A stretch of 64,000 nucleotides of DNA, taken from positions 1-64,000 of the forward strand of contig JACKBS010000007.1 in assembly GCA_020634435.1 (NCBI GenBank), read 5' to 3'. The position numbers and the translations under genes were made by a program. Each line of letters begins with the position of its first letter. The first letter of the stretch is position 1. The DNA comes from Ardenticatenaceae bacterium. GTDB taxonomy: Bacteria > Chloroflexota > Anaerolineae > Promineifilales > Promineifilaceae. Under the pieces are notes generated by a model. That model did not search any database. It worked only from the letters and a program-made list of their open reading frames with translations, and was not told where the DNA came from. Positions 45,143 to 54,511 of this stretch are shown here, one piece after another.

Positions 45143-46498
45143 ATGGCTAGAAAAACAGGCGGAACCTATGTTATAGGTCACATTAACCCAGACACCGATT
45201 CAATTGCCTCAGCGATGGGCTACGCCTGGCTGCTGCAAAACCAGGAAGAAGAACCCGTCATCGCTGCCCGCGCCGGGCAACTAAACCCGCAAACCGCCTG
45301 GGTTCTGGAGCGGCTCAAATTGGAAGCCCCGCTTCTACTGCCAGACGCCTCCCCCCGCTTTGATCATGTGGCCCATCGCTACAACACCACCACCCCAGAT
45401 CGCCCCCTGCGTGATGTGTGGGCCATTGCCAATCGTACCGGAGGCATTGCCCCCGTGGTTCATGAAGATGGCACACCTTATGGCCTAGTAACGGTGCTGA
45501 GTCTGTTCCGCTTTTTGAAGGAGTCCGTGGGGGCACACCCCCGTCGCGAAGAGATGCGTATTGCCGAAATTATGGAACGGCCGTGTTCCGAAGCGTGCGA
45601 CACCGACGTGCCACGTTTTACGGCCAGCAACCGCATCCGCGACGTGCTCCCCCGCATTTTGCACGAAGAGCGCACCGAGTTTTGGGTAGTCGATGAGGAA
45701 GGGCACTACATCGGCATTTGCCGCCAGCGGGATGCCCTGAATCCGCCGCGCTACCGCCTCATTTTGGTCGATCATAACGAGGTTGGCCAGGCGCTTGGCT
45801 CTCTGGATGACGCCGATCTCATTGAAGTGCTAGACCATCATCGCCTGGGCAACAGCCCCACGCGCACCCCTATTCGCTTTACCATCGACGTGGTTGGCAG
45901 CACCTGCACCCTTGTCAGCGAACGCATCAACGAAGCCGGGCTAAGCGCCCCACCTGCGCTAGCTGGCCTGCTGTTGGCGGGCATCATGTCCGATACGCTC
46001 ATCCTGGCCTCGCCCACAACCACCAACCGAGATCGTGAAGCGGCCGAGCGGTTACTGCGCTGGGCCAAAGTGGGCGATTCACCCCTCGCTGGTGAAACGG
46101 TGCAGTCGTTTGGCGAGCAGGTACTGCAAGCCGGGGCTGGTTTGGCTTCCCGCACGCCGGATGACATCGTACAAACGGACTTCAAAGTGTACGAATCAGG
46201 TGGCTTCAAATTTGGGGTTTCTCAGGTGGAAGTGACCAACCGGAGCCAGGTAGGCGAATACATGACGGCGCTGAAAGAGGCGATGATAAAGCTGCGTGAT
46301 ACCAATGGGCTCAACTTCGCCATCTTGATGGTAACCGACGTGGTGCGGCGCGGCAGCCGCCTGCTGCTCACCGACGAAATTCCGGCGCTGGAAAGTTTGC
46401 CCTATCCGCGCCGGGAGGATGGCACCCGCAATGCCGACGGCGTTGTCTCCCGCAAGATGCAGCTACTGCCGACGATTTTGGGTGCTTTGGAAGGGTAG
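45143..46498 (+). CDS. ppaC: CBS-domain manganese-dependent inorganic pyrophosphatase (DHH family)
   Basis: 451 residues. The DHH phosphoesterase half begins YVIGHINPDTDSIASAMGYAWL and resumes after an insert with LILVDHNEVGQA and IEVLDHHRLGN (metal ligands). The insert (about 65-195) holds two CBS modules (LRDVWAIANRTGGIAPVV; IRDVLPRILHEERTEFWVVDE) that in this family bind adenine nucleotides and regulate activity. No DRTGG domain separates them. The C-terminal DHHA2 domain ends in RKMQLLPTIL (substrate-binding Arg-Lys). It hydrolyses PPi to phosphate, relevant to the PPi made by the PPDK encoded nearby. Confidence 0.95.
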   Translation: MARKTGGTYVIGHINPDTDSIASAMGYAWLLQNQEEEPVIAARAGQLNPQTAWVLERLKLEAPLLLPDASPRFDHVAHRYNTTTPDRPLRDVWAIANRTGGIAPVVHEDGTPYGLVTVLSLFRFLKESVGAHPRREEMRIAEIMERPCSEACDTDVPRFTASNRIRDVLPRILHEERTEFWVVDEEGHYIGICRQRDALNPPRYRLILVDHNEVGQALGSLDDADLIEVLDHHRLGNSPTRTPIRFTIDVVGSTCTLVSERINEAGLSAPPALAGLLLAGIMSDTLILASPTTTNRDREAAERLLRWAKVGDSPLAGETVQSFGEQVLQAGAGLASRTPDDIVQTDFKVYESGGFKFGVSQVEVTNRSQVGEYMTALKEAMIKLRDTNGLNFAILMVTDVVRRGSRLLLTDEIPALESLPYPRREDGTRNADGVVSRKMQLLPTILGALEG

Positions 46499-46523
46499 CT
46501 CCCGTACCCTGTTTACAAACCAG

Positions 46524-46712
46524 TTAGTTGGCCCGCGGCGCTAGCGATTCCAGCAGTTCACGGGCAATTTCAATCACGGTGATAGGGGCGGTCATCATTT
46601 TCTCAAAACGGCCGTCTACTATCACCGTCGGGTCAGCCTGAATTACTGCGCGGCGTAACCCGGTCAGTTGGGACTTCATTTTCTCGTTTTCTACTCGGGC
46701 AATATCAACCAT
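46524..46712 (-). CDS. Small hypothetical protein
   Basis: 62 residues from ATG 46712, with GGAGGAG three bases upstream of it. Sequence MVDIARVENEKMKSQLTGLRRAVIQAD then DGRFEKMMTAPITVIEIARELL; soluble, mainly helical, with no recognised domain. It lies between surE (18 bp upstream on the same strand) and the convergent pyrophosphatase gene, so it is likely co-transcribed with surE. Confidence 0.65.
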   Translation of the reverse strand: MVDIARVENEKMKSQLTGLRRAVIQADPTVIVDGRFEKMMTAPITVIEIARELLESLAPRAN

Positions 46713-46730
46713 ACGCTCCTCCAATACACG

Positions 46731-47573
46731 TTAAACAGTAATCGGCTCGGCCAACGATGGCTGGGCCGACATAGGCACCAGGGCGGCGTCTTCCTGGCCC
46801 CACAACTGTTCCCACCCCCACGCTTCCATGAGCGGCATGGCGTGGAAAGCCGTCAGGTCCAGTTCCAGCGGCGTCACAGACGCATATTGGGCAAAGATGG
46901 CTCCCACGTCGGTGCCTTCGTGCGGTACGCCCGTCGGACGATCCCCGCCAATCCAGTAATAATCGTTGCCACGCGGGTCAGTGCGCTTGTCCAGGCGGTC
47001 GCGATAAACGCGCAGCCCTTGCCGCGTCAGGCGGATGCCTTTGAACTGCTCAGGCAGCACATGAGGCACGTTCACGTTCAGAAAAGTGCCTTTGGGCAGC
47101 TCATGCTGCAAAATCATTTGCACCACGGCGCTGGCAACTTCTACGGCCAGGGTGTAATCCAGCTCCAGTGAATTAGTGGAACGGCCGTCTAGCGACACAG
47201 CCACCCCCGGCACACCCCAGATAATGCCTTCCATAACGGCCGTTACCGTGCCGGAATAGGTGACGTCATGTCCCAAATTGGCTGCCGTGTTGATGCCAGA
47301 GACGACCAAATCCACCTTGTCCTTGAGCAACCCCATCAACGCCAGCGCCACGCAGTCGGAAGGCGCCCCATCGCTGGTGAGCGCTTCACTGCCATCGTGG
47401 AGCTTCACGCGGCGCACCCGCAGCGGGCGATTCAGCGTCTTCACATGCCCCCCACCCGACCAATCGTGGTCTGGCGCTACAACGCTCACTTTGCCAAATT
47501 GGCGCATCGCCTGGGCTAAAGCCAGCAGCCCTGGTGCAGTTACGCCATCATCATTCGTTACTAAAATGTGCAT
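46731..47573 (-). CDS. surE: 5'/3'-nucleotidase SurE
   Basis: 280 residues. The start MHILVTNDDGVTAPGLLALA holds the metal-binding Asp pair; VVAPDHDWSGGGH gives the loop with Ser; SDGAPSDCVALAL and DLVVSGINTAANLGHDVTYSGTVTAVMEG complete the SurE active-site set. It dephosphorylates nucleoside monophosphates and exopolyphosphate in stationary or stress conditions. The C-terminal part (TDVGAIFAQYASVTPLELDLT) is the usual dimer swap region. ATG after AAAGGAAA. Confidence 0.95.
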   Translation of the reverse strand: MHILVTNDDGVTAPGLLALAQAMRQFGKVSVVAPDHDWSGGGHVKTLNRPLRVRRVKLHDGSEALTSDGAPSDCVALALMGLLKDKVDLVVSGINTAANLGHDVTYSGTVTAVMEGIIWGVPGVAVSLDGRSTNSLELDYTLAVEVASAVVQMILQHELPKGTFLNVNVPHVLPEQFKGIRLTRQGLRVYRDRLDKRTDPRGNDYYWIGGDRPTGVPHEGTDVGAIFAQYASVTPLELDLTAFHAMPLMEAWGWEQLWGQEDAALVPMSAQPSLAEPITV

Positions 47574-47696
47574 ACTATTTCCTTTTAACTTTTCTTTTTT
47601 GTCAGGATAGAGGTTAGTGATTAAGTGGCTATCAACATCGGGTTAAGGTGGGAATAAGGGTTTGTTAAGAGCTGTTTAACGGCCGTTTCCCACTAA

Positions 47697-47764
47697 ACCA
47701 TCCACAGATGACGCAGATTTCGCAGATAAAAATCTGTGCAATCTGCGAAATCTGTGGTTTTTTA
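47697..47764. repeat. ATCCACAGATGACGCAGATT inverted repeat before WYL regulator
   Basis: Left arm ATCCACAGATGACGCAGATT plus TCGCAGAT; right arm AATCTGTGCAATCTGCGAAA plus TCTGTGG. One of the best conserved members of this family, placed in the divergent spacer between surE and the WYL regulator gene. Confidence 0.88.
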
Positions 47765-47831
47765 GCCATGGTGGTACGCCACCCATAAAAACTCTCTTGA
47801 CAGTCCTTTACATCTGCAAGAAACTTGCGTT

Positions 47832-48800
47832 ATGCGTGCTGATCGCCTTATTTCCTTGCTCATGCTGTTGCAAACCAACGGCCGTATGACTGCCGAAGAT
47901 CTGGCCGAACGGTTGGAAGTCTCACCGCGCACCATTTACCGCGACCTGGACGCGTTGAGCGGGTCGGGCGTGCCGGTTTACGCCGAGCGTGGCCCCAACG
48001 GCGGCTGTATGCTCATGGAAAGCTACCGCACCAACCTCACCGGTCTCAACGAAAAAGAGGTGCAAGCACTGTTCATGTTTACCGTGCCGGGGCTGCTGGC
48101 CGATTTAGGCGCAGATAAAGCCTCGGAAGCGGCCATGCTCAAGTTGATGGCCTCGCTGCCCGCGCCGTTCCAGAAGGATGCGACGTTTGTGCAGCAGCGG
48201 CTGCACCTGGACCCCACCGCCTGGTTCCAACCAGAGGAAGATGTGCCGTTTTTGGGTTTGGTGCAAACGGCCGTTTGGGAAAATAAGCGTCTGCGCATGG
48301 ATTATCGGCGGGGCGATGGCCAGTGGGTCAAGCGGTTAATTGATCCCTATGGTCTGGTGGCCAAAGCCAGCGTCTGGTACTTTGTCGGCGGTGTTCACGG
48401 TGGTCGGCCACAGGCGTATCGTGTCTCGCGCATCATGCAGGCGGAGCTTACCGGCAGCACGTTTGCACGGCCCGAAGAATTTGATCTGGCAAGCTACTGG
48501 CAAGCGTGGCGCGATGATTTTGAAGCCCGCCAGGAGCGTCACGTAGTCACCCTGCGCGTGCCCCCCACCAGCGGGCCACTGCTGGCGCTGGTTTTTGGCG
48601 AGGGCATCGTTGCCCAACTGATGGCCGCGCCAGAAGAACATGCCGCCGGGCACGTTCGACTGAGCCTGACGTTTGATTCGCTAGAAACAGCCTGTCGCCA
48701 ACTGTTGGGGTTGGGAACGGCCGTTGAAGTCCTCGAACCTCTACTACTACGCGAATTAATGCAGCAGCAAGCCCGCATCGCGCTCGATCTCTATTCGTAA
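47832..48800 (+). CDS. YafY/WYL-domain transcriptional regulator
   Basis: 322 residues. An N-terminal winged helix (DRLISLLMLLQTNGRMTAEDLAERLEVSPRTIYRDLDAL) of HTH_11 type is followed by a WYL domain (LVQTAVWENKRLRMDYRRGD; KASVWYFVGG, WYL-equivalent; YRVSRI) and a WCX-like C-terminal part. Such proteins sense nucleic-acid or small ligands and control DNA-damage or defence genes. Upstream, TTGACA lies at 47797-47802 and a small palindrome GCAAG-AAA-CTTGC at 47816-47828, a candidate operator; no Shine-Dalgarno is visible. Confidence 0.9.
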   Translation: MRADRLISLLMLLQTNGRMTAEDLAERLEVSPRTIYRDLDALSGSGVPVYAERGPNGGCMLMESYRTNLTGLNEKEVQALFMFTVPGLLADLGADKASEAAMLKLMASLPAPFQKDATFVQQRLHLDPTAWFQPEEDVPFLGLVQTAVWENKRLRMDYRRGDGQWVKRLIDPYGLVAKASVWYFVGGVHGGRPQAYRVSRIMQAELTGSTFARPEEFDLASYWQAWRDDFEARQERHVVTLRVPPTSGPLLALVFGEGIVAQLMAAPEEHAAGHVRLSLTFDSLETACRQLLGLGTAVEVLEPLLLRELMQQQARIALDLYS

Positions 48801-48934
48801 GAAACCACCAATATTCCCGCAAGACAATTGTAATACTCCCCCGCTAAGGTTTTTCCATTCCAACATTTTGGTAAATGGTCCCTGAAATGAAAGAGGCAGC
48901 AGTCATTTACCCTTCGCACATAAGGAGAAACCAC

Positions 48935-49984
48935 GTGAAAAACAAAAAAGTTCTGTTCATCCTACTGTTTTTGCTAACGGCCGTTTTTTCCACTTCACTT
49001 GCTCTGGCCCAATCACAGGCAGCAGAGCAAGCACCAGGAAGAATCGTCGTCGCCAACCGGGCATCTGGCAGCATCTCTGTCATTAGCACCGAGACCGACG
49101 AACTCATTGGCACCTACGATTTGCCCGCAGGCGAAAATACACCCGAGCCGATGTATGTGGTGTACACGCGACAAGGTAGTCACGTCTTTGTCGGCGACCG
49201 CGCTAACAATCGTGTGGTGGCTTTTGATTCGCGGGATTTCAGCGTTGATGCCCTGATTCCGGCGGGCGCAGGCATCTTCCACATGTGGGCCGATCCACGT
49301 GGCACCCAGCTTTGGGTCAACAACGACATCGACAACACCATCACGGTGATCAATCCCCGCACCCTCCACGTCCGTGCCACGTTTGATTTGCCAGCTGACT
49401 TGGTGGCAATGGGTGGCAAGCCCCACGACGTGATTCTGGACCCACAGGGTCGTTATGCCTATGTAACCATGTTGGGCTTTGCTGGTGATAGCGATTACCT
49501 GCTGCAATACGATGCCCGCACCTTTACCGAGCTGAATCGCGCCCCGGTCGGCAAAGACCCGCACGTTTCGCTGACCTCGCACAACAATTTCCTCTACGTC
49601 CCGGCGCAAGGTAGCAATTTAGTGTCTGTTTTTGACCGACGCGACCTCACCCTGGTGGATGAGATTACCGTGCCCGGCGCACATGGTGCCGGGATGCCTT
49701 TGCAGGGCCAGGTGTTCTACACCACCAACCTGTCCGGCGGCGGTACGGACGGCCTCTTTGCCATTGAGTTACGCTCCAACACCATCTTGGGCAGCGTAGA
49801 CACCCCCTACGCCGTACCACACAACATCGCCCTCACGCCCGCTGGTGATAAGCTGTACGTCACGCACTCCGGCGGCACGTCAGACAAAGTAACCGTTTAC
49901 GAAATCGGTTCGGACCACCTGCCGGTTCTCGCTGGTGAAGTGACCGTAGAATTCAACCCCTTTGGCCTGAGCTACGTGCCATAA
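48935..49984 (+). CDS. Secreted YVTN/cytochrome-D1-type beta-propeller protein
   Basis: About 349 residues from GTG 48935, preceded by AAGGAGA; the frame is open further upstream to 48875, but that part lacks a ribosome-binding site. Signal peptide VKNKKVLFILLFLLTAVFST with an Ala-rich end (LALAQ). The repeats are of the YVTN kind: IVVANRASGSISVISTET, GSHVFVGDRANNRVVAFD, TQLWVNNDIDNTITVINP, GDKLYVTHSGGTSDKVTVYE. It folds as a seven-bladed propeller outside the membrane. No haem motif is present. Function is unknown; binding or surface-display role inferred. Confidence 0.85.
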   Translation: MKNKKVLFILLFLLTAVFSTSLALAQSQAAEQAPGRIVVANRASGSISVISTETDELIGTYDLPAGENTPEPMYVVYTRQGSHVFVGDRANNRVVAFDSRDFSVDALIPAGAGIFHMWADPRGTQLWVNNDIDNTITVINPRTLHVRATFDLPADLVAMGGKPHDVILDPQGRYAYVTMLGFAGDSDYLLQYDARTFTELNRAPVGKDPHVSLTSHNNFLYVPAQGSNLVSVFDRRDLTLVDEITVPGAHGAGMPLQGQVFYTTNLSGGGTDGLFAIELRSNTILGSVDTPYAVPHNIALTPAGDKLYVTHSGGTSDKVTVYEIGSDHLPVLAGEVTVEFNPFGLSYVP

Positions 49985-50011
49985 AACGCACCTGCTTCAC
50001 CTAGTTTTTTG

Positions 50012-50048
50012 AAAAGACGGCCGTTTCCAGGAAACGGCCGTCTTTTTT
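50012..50048 (+). terminator. Terminator built from two ACGGCCGT palindromes
   Basis: AAAAGACGGCCGTTTCC (50012-50028) and its exact complement (50030-50046) are separated by one base and followed by TTTTTT. Each arm contains one copy of the dispersed octamer, so two HIP-like sites in tandem create a 17-bp stem with an A/T tail. Confidence 0.9.
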
Positions 50049-50269
50049 GTTATCCCCATCATTCACCCATTGTCTGGTTGTCATTGAACTGGCAGTGGCA
50101 ACGGCAATCCATTTTCTATACTCCTCGCAGCGTTTCTTTCGTCTCCCTCTTCAAAATCACTGCTTTTTTTACGATGCATTTGCGGTCAATTAGTACTCTG
50201 GTACTAACTACCTCGGGAAGAGGCAGACGCCCTGTATTGGTTTTCACAAGTGAATCAAAGGAGAACAAA

Positions 50270-51544
50270 ATGAACCCCATATGGCAAGACCGTTGGCAGG
50301 CGCTAGAAAAGCAGCTGCAAGATATGGTTGCGCGTTACGGCAAAAACCCAGGCGCTGACCCAAACAGCACCTTACTGGCCCTCACCGACAGCCTACTGGC
50401 CTTTGGAAAGGACCAGTTTAACTTTTTCTGGGAAGGGTTCCGCACCAGTCAACTGCTGCCCGCGATGATGCTGCCACAAGACCACGTGCTGCGCGCAACG
50501 CTGGATCAGGTTGCCTTCGACATGGCGATCATCCAGCGCATCGAGAGCCAGCGACAACAGCCCGAATACCAAAAGACATTGGCCCAGGCGGATAAGCTGG
50601 CCCAAGCCGCGCTCAACGTAGCGATAGACGGTGGGCTGCTGCCCCAATGCGGCGTCCTCACCTATTTCAACAAGTCGGCCAACATCCGGCTGATTCCGTA
50701 CGCTCCCCTGGCCTTGATTGGTGTTCCCTTCTCTGCGGAAACCACAGCGATGGATTTTCTGGCCATCCCACATGAGGTAGGCCACTTTGTGTATCACCAC
50801 TCGCCAGGGCTGGCGGCAGCACTGCACGCCCGCATTCCACTTTACCCCAACTGGATCAATCGCTGGATCGAGGAGATTTTTGCCGATGTCTATGGCGCGC
50901 TGGTCGCTGGCCCGGTGATTGGCCTGAGCTTCCAACATATTTTGACCGACAATGCCCAGGAGAAGTTTATCGCTGACGATGGCGCCCATCCACCCGACGC
51001 GATACGGCCGTTTGCCTACTGCAAAAGCCTGGACCACCTGAACCATCCCAAAGCCGCCGCTGCCCTGGAAAAATCTTGGGGCACCCGCCTAGCCGAGCGC
51101 CATCAGCCCAAAATGTTCCAACCCCACAACAGCAGCGAGGCTGCGACTTTGGCCGATGCCCAAATGCTGCTGGAAAATACGGCCGTTGACATCCTCACCT
51201 ACCTGCAACAAGAGCGGCTGGTCAACCAACCAGCACCCTGGTCTACTGACTCAGATGATTTGACGCTGCTGTTAGATAACTTTGGCACGTGGCTTAAGAA
51301 GCCATTGAAAGTGGATTGGTATGGATTAACGGCCGTTGCTGGCCAAATTGGCGTGGTAAAAGCTGGCGGTGAGCCAGAAAACTTGCGGACCAAAGGCAGC
51401 ACCCAAACCTGGCGTGACTGGTTTAAAGCGCAAAGCCGTCAGAACCCCAATCTGCATGTGCCAGCCCAGGCCTGGACCCCAATTTTCACGACCGGTCATT
51501 GGCCAGTCAAAGGGCCAGAAGGCAACTCTGATGGTGGCTTGTAA
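50270..51544 (+). CDS. Putative zinc metalloprotease (HEXXH), unassigned family
   Basis: 424 residues from ATG 50270 (AAGGAG upstream); the frame extends back to 50009, but that part covers a terminator. The centre has FLAIPHEVGHFVYHH, a HEXXH zinc motif, and 38 residues later WIEEIFADVYGALVAGP, an E-x3-D pattern that suits the third ligand of gluzincins. No signal peptide and no membrane helix, so it is cytoplasmic. The convergent SARP-type regulator gene ends 10 bp away. I do not recognise the family; peptidase activity is inferred from the motif pair. Confidence 0.75.
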   Translation: MNPIWQDRWQALEKQLQDMVARYGKNPGADPNSTLLALTDSLLAFGKDQFNFFWEGFRTSQLLPAMMLPQDHVLRATLDQVAFDMAIIQRIESQRQQPEYQKTLAQADKLAQAALNVAIDGGLLPQCGVLTYFNKSANIRLIPYAPLALIGVPFSAETTAMDFLAIPHEVGHFVYHHSPGLAAALHARIPLYPNWINRWIEEIFADVYGALVAGPVIGLSFQHILTDNAQEKFIADDGAHPPDAIRPFAYCKSLDHLNHPKAAAALEKSWGTRLAERHQPKMFQPHNSSEAATLADAQMLLENTAVDILTYLQQERLVNQPAPWSTDSDDLTLLLDNFGTWLKKPLKVDWYGLTAVAGQIGVVKAGGEPENLRTKGSTQTWRDWFKAQSRQNPNLHVPAQAWTPIFTTGHWPVKGPEGNSDGGL

Positions 51545-51553
51545 CGGGCAAAA

Positions 51554-54511
51554 TCAGTTGTCCGTTGAAACAGCATTGGATTCAGGAGGCGGTGGCGGGT
51601 TGAGTCGTTCATCTATCTTGGCCAGCACCCCTCCATTGTTCAGCCCTAAGGCAATCTGACGCGCTTCCTGCCATTTTTGTACGGCCGTTTTCCGGTCGTC
51701 AAAATGTAGATAAAAATCGCCGAGGTGGGTCAGGCAGTAGGTTCTGTGCAAATCGTCTTTCTGGCGCGTGAAGATAGCCAGACACTCTTCAGCCAACTGC
51801 ATGGCCTCGGCCATTTTCTGCTCGGACCGCTTGATGAGGCATTGCAAAAAACGCACCTCAGCAGACGAACCTCGGTCACCCATTTGCACCAGGCTGGCAT
51901 AACTTTCTTCAGCCATTGCGCTGGCCTCTTCAAACCGGCCCAAAATCCGGTAGATAGAGGCCAGCCCTTTTTTTGCCATGGCAATCTCGCCTAAATCTTC
52001 CAGTGTCTGAGCCAGTTGTAGAGATTCAACTGCGTATTCATGCGCTGCCTCGTGCTGGTTAAGCGCGATCATTATATAAACCAGCAGCCGGATTGTCCGG
52101 CAGCGCCCCAAAGAATCGGCGGCATTTTGCCGGGCGGCGGCATCCTCAGCCAACTTCTGCGCAGCACCATTCTGCCCCTGACGGTGGCGCAGACGAGCGA
52201 AACGATAAAGAGCCTCGGCCATCCCAGCCGCATCACCGTTTTCTCGCCGAATTGTTAGCACCCGATTAAGGCGCGCCTCGGCTTCATCATGCAACGTCTG
52301 CTCAATGTCGATGCGGGCCAACTCATACTCTGTATTGGCAATCCCAATACCGTCGGCCATCTCATCATAAAGATTAAGCGCCTGCAACAGCCAGCGGCGC
52401 GCCTCATCATGATCGCTCTGCTCCAGGCAAGCTTGCCCCCACCAAAGCCAGTTTTGCGCCAGCTGTGATCCATCTTCTAGAGTAAGGGCAGCTTGAAACG
52501 CGATTTCAAACGCTTCACGAGCCTGTTCGAAGCGGCCTTGGGCAAACCAGGCATCGCGCAGCACGGCCGTAAACCGCAGCACCATCGGCCATAGTTGAGC
52601 CGCTTTAGCATAGCGAACGGCCGTATCCATGTTGCCCCACTCTGGCTGGAGAAGGCGATACGTACCAGCATTTTGGGCGGCGAAGTCAGCAAAATAAGTG
52701 ATGTAACGCTCCCGCGCCAGGGCATCATCACCCAGCTTTTCCTGGGCAAATTCGGCCAACAGGGCATGCTGCCGGTAACGACGGCTGCCCTTTTCTACGT
52801 TAGAAAGCAGCGACAGCTGCACCAAATCATGCAGCCGATCTTCCACAAGATATTTGTCCATTTGGGCAATATGGGCAATGGCATCCAGGGAAAACGTGCG
52901 GCCACCAAACAGACCCAACAAGGCAAACAAACGGCTCTGGGTGCCATCCAAAAAGGTCCAGCTTAGCTCAAACGTCTCACGAATGCGCTGCGTTTCATCG
53001 GTCAGGTCCAGCGGCTTGATTTGCTTTTTGAGCTGTTCAATAAAGTCCGGCAGAGTGCGGTGCGGTCGAAAAGCCAGGTAGCTGCCCGCAATGTCAATAG
53101 CCAGGGGCAAATTGCCCACCAGGGCGCAAATCTCGTCCACAGCTTCTGGCGCAGCTGCGGCCCGGTCTTCATCCACGTGGCGCAATAAAAGCTGACGGCC
53201 GTTTTCGGGCGAAAATTGGCTCAAGGGAACCGGCTCTGCACCAACACCGCGCACAATTTTCTCTAACCGGCTGGTGATGAGAACCGCGCATTGGCCTTCT
53301 TCAGGAAGAAGCGGCCGTATTTTGGCCCCCGCCCACACATCATCCAGCACCAGCAGTGCCTGTTTGTGCGCCAGAATTTCGCCAATCACCGCCAGGCGCT
53401 CCTCAGCTGATTTTTGCTGCGTCAAGTCATAGCCATAGGCAGCCGCCCAACGGGTGGCAATTTCCTCTGGCTGTTCATCCACCACGTTGGCCCACAGCAC
53501 GCCATCGGGAAAGTGCGAGCGCAACAGATGGGCCATGTGCAGCGCCAGCGTGGTTTTACCAATGCCGCCCATACCGACAATACCAAATCGCGGACGAGAA
53601 ACGGCCGTTAACGTTTCCGCCAACTGCGCCACAGCTTGCTCACGTCCCAAGAAAAAGGGCGGCAGCAACGGGGCCAAAAATGGAGGATTCGGGGCAACGG
53701 CCGTTGTGGGCAACGGTGGCAGCGGACGAGATTCTGGGCGAGTAGCCGCCCTCATTTCCCGGATAGTGACGTAAAGTTCTTCCGTTCTGGGGGAGGGGTC
53801 AGCATTGAGATGAATTTTGAGCATTTCGCGGCAGCGCTCGTACTGCGCGAGCGCTGCGGCTCGTTGATCGGTGCTGGCCAGAAGCCACATCAGCGATTGA
53901 TGGGCTGATTCGCGCCAGGGCATTAGCTCTAACGCCCGCATGGCATAGCGAATACCGGTCTCAAAATCGGCCGTTTTCTGCATCGACCACTGAATGATCG
54001 TATCCAGGGCATACCACATCAACTCCTCCAGGCGGAGCCGCATAGCCAACATCCATTCGTCAAAAACCATTAGGTCTGGCAGTGAAAATCCGGCCAGAAA
54101 TTCTCCACGATACAAATTGACAGCGCGGATCAAAGCGGGAATATCTGGCTGTGACCGGTGCCGACTTTGCCGAATCAAAGAATCAAACGTTTGCACATCG
54201 CACCAAAAAATGGCGTGTTGGTTAAAAATAATTTCCGGTTTGGAGACATCCAGGTAGGGAGAAAGACCCGCATTGCGCAACGCGGTTAAGGCCACACGCA
54301 AGTTGGCCAAAGCCATGTTTTTCGGCTTGTCGGGCCAAAAAACGCTAGCCAAATCTTCTCGTTGATGGGAACGATTATTGAGAACGAGATAAGAAATGAG
54401 GGCTCGGTTTTTTAAAGCCACGTCTGAGGTAAACGTTTTTTGGGAACGGCCGTCTCCCCAACCAAGCTCAAATTTCCCCAGCATGGTCATGCGCAGTTCG
54501 TTCTGGCTCAT
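51554..54511 (-). CDS. SARP-type regulator: winged helix, BTAD, NB-ARC, TPR
   Basis: 985 residues from ATG 54511 (MSQNELRMTML). Domain order: OmpR-like winged helix (RMTMLGKFELGWGD; KNRALISYLVLNNRSHQREDLASVFW), the bacterial transcriptional activator domain (about 95-250; LYRGEFLAGFSLPD, ALAQYERCREMLKIHL), an NB-ARC/STAND ATPase with P-loop GMGGIGKTTLALHMA, LLVLDDVW and GNLPLAIDIAGSYL, then at least eight TPR repeats to the end. This is the AfsR-like plan: ligand- or phosphorylation-gated activators of secondary metabolism, growth or stress genes. Its target could be its own upstream region. Confidence 0.92.
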   Translation of the reverse strand: MSQNELRMTMLGKFELGWGDGRSQKTFTSDVALKNRALISYLVLNNRSHQREDLASVFWPDKPKNMALANLRVALTALRNAGLSPYLDVSKPEIIFNQHAIFWCDVQTFDSLIRQSRHRSQPDIPALIRAVNLYRGEFLAGFSLPDLMVFDEWMLAMRLRLEELMWYALDTIIQWSMQKTADFETGIRYAMRALELMPWRESAHQSLMWLLASTDQRAAALAQYERCREMLKIHLNADPSPRTEELYVTIREMRAATRPESRPLPPLPTTAVAPNPPFLAPLLPPFFLGREQAVAQLAETLTAVSRPRFGIVGMGGIGKTTLALHMAHLLRSHFPDGVLWANVVDEQPEEIATRWAAAYGYDLTQQKSAEERLAVIGEILAHKQALLVLDDVWAGAKIRPLLPEEGQCAVLITSRLEKIVRGVGAEPVPLSQFSPENGRQLLLRHVDEDRAAAAPEAVDEICALVGNLPLAIDIAGSYLAFRPHRTLPDFIEQLKKQIKPLDLTDETQRIRETFELSWTFLDGTQSRLFALLGLFGGRTFSLDAIAHIAQMDKYLVEDRLHDLVQLSLLSNVEKGSRRYRQHALLAEFAQEKLGDDALARERYITYFADFAAQNAGTYRLLQPEWGNMDTAVRYAKAAQLWPMVLRFTAVLRDAWFAQGRFEQAREAFEIAFQAALTLEDGSQLAQNWLWWGQACLEQSDHDEARRWLLQALNLYDEMADGIGIANTEYELARIDIEQTLHDEAEARLNRVLTIRRENGDAAGMAEALYRFARLRHRQGQNGAAQKLAEDAAARQNAADSLGRCRTIRLLVYIMIALNQHEAAHEYAVESLQLAQTLEDLGEIAMAKKGLASIYRILGRFEEASAMAEESYASLVQMGDRGSSAEVRFLQCLIKRSEQKMAEAMQLAEECLAIFTRQKDDLHRTYCLTHLGDFYLHFDDRKTAVQKWQEARQIALGLNNGGVLAKIDERLNPPPPPESNAVSTDN

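Noticed and set aside
50009..50269. N-terminal extension of the HEXXH protein from 50009
   Set aside because: It would begin within a strong terminator hairpin and lacks a ribosome-binding site, whereas ATG 50270 has AAGGAG.
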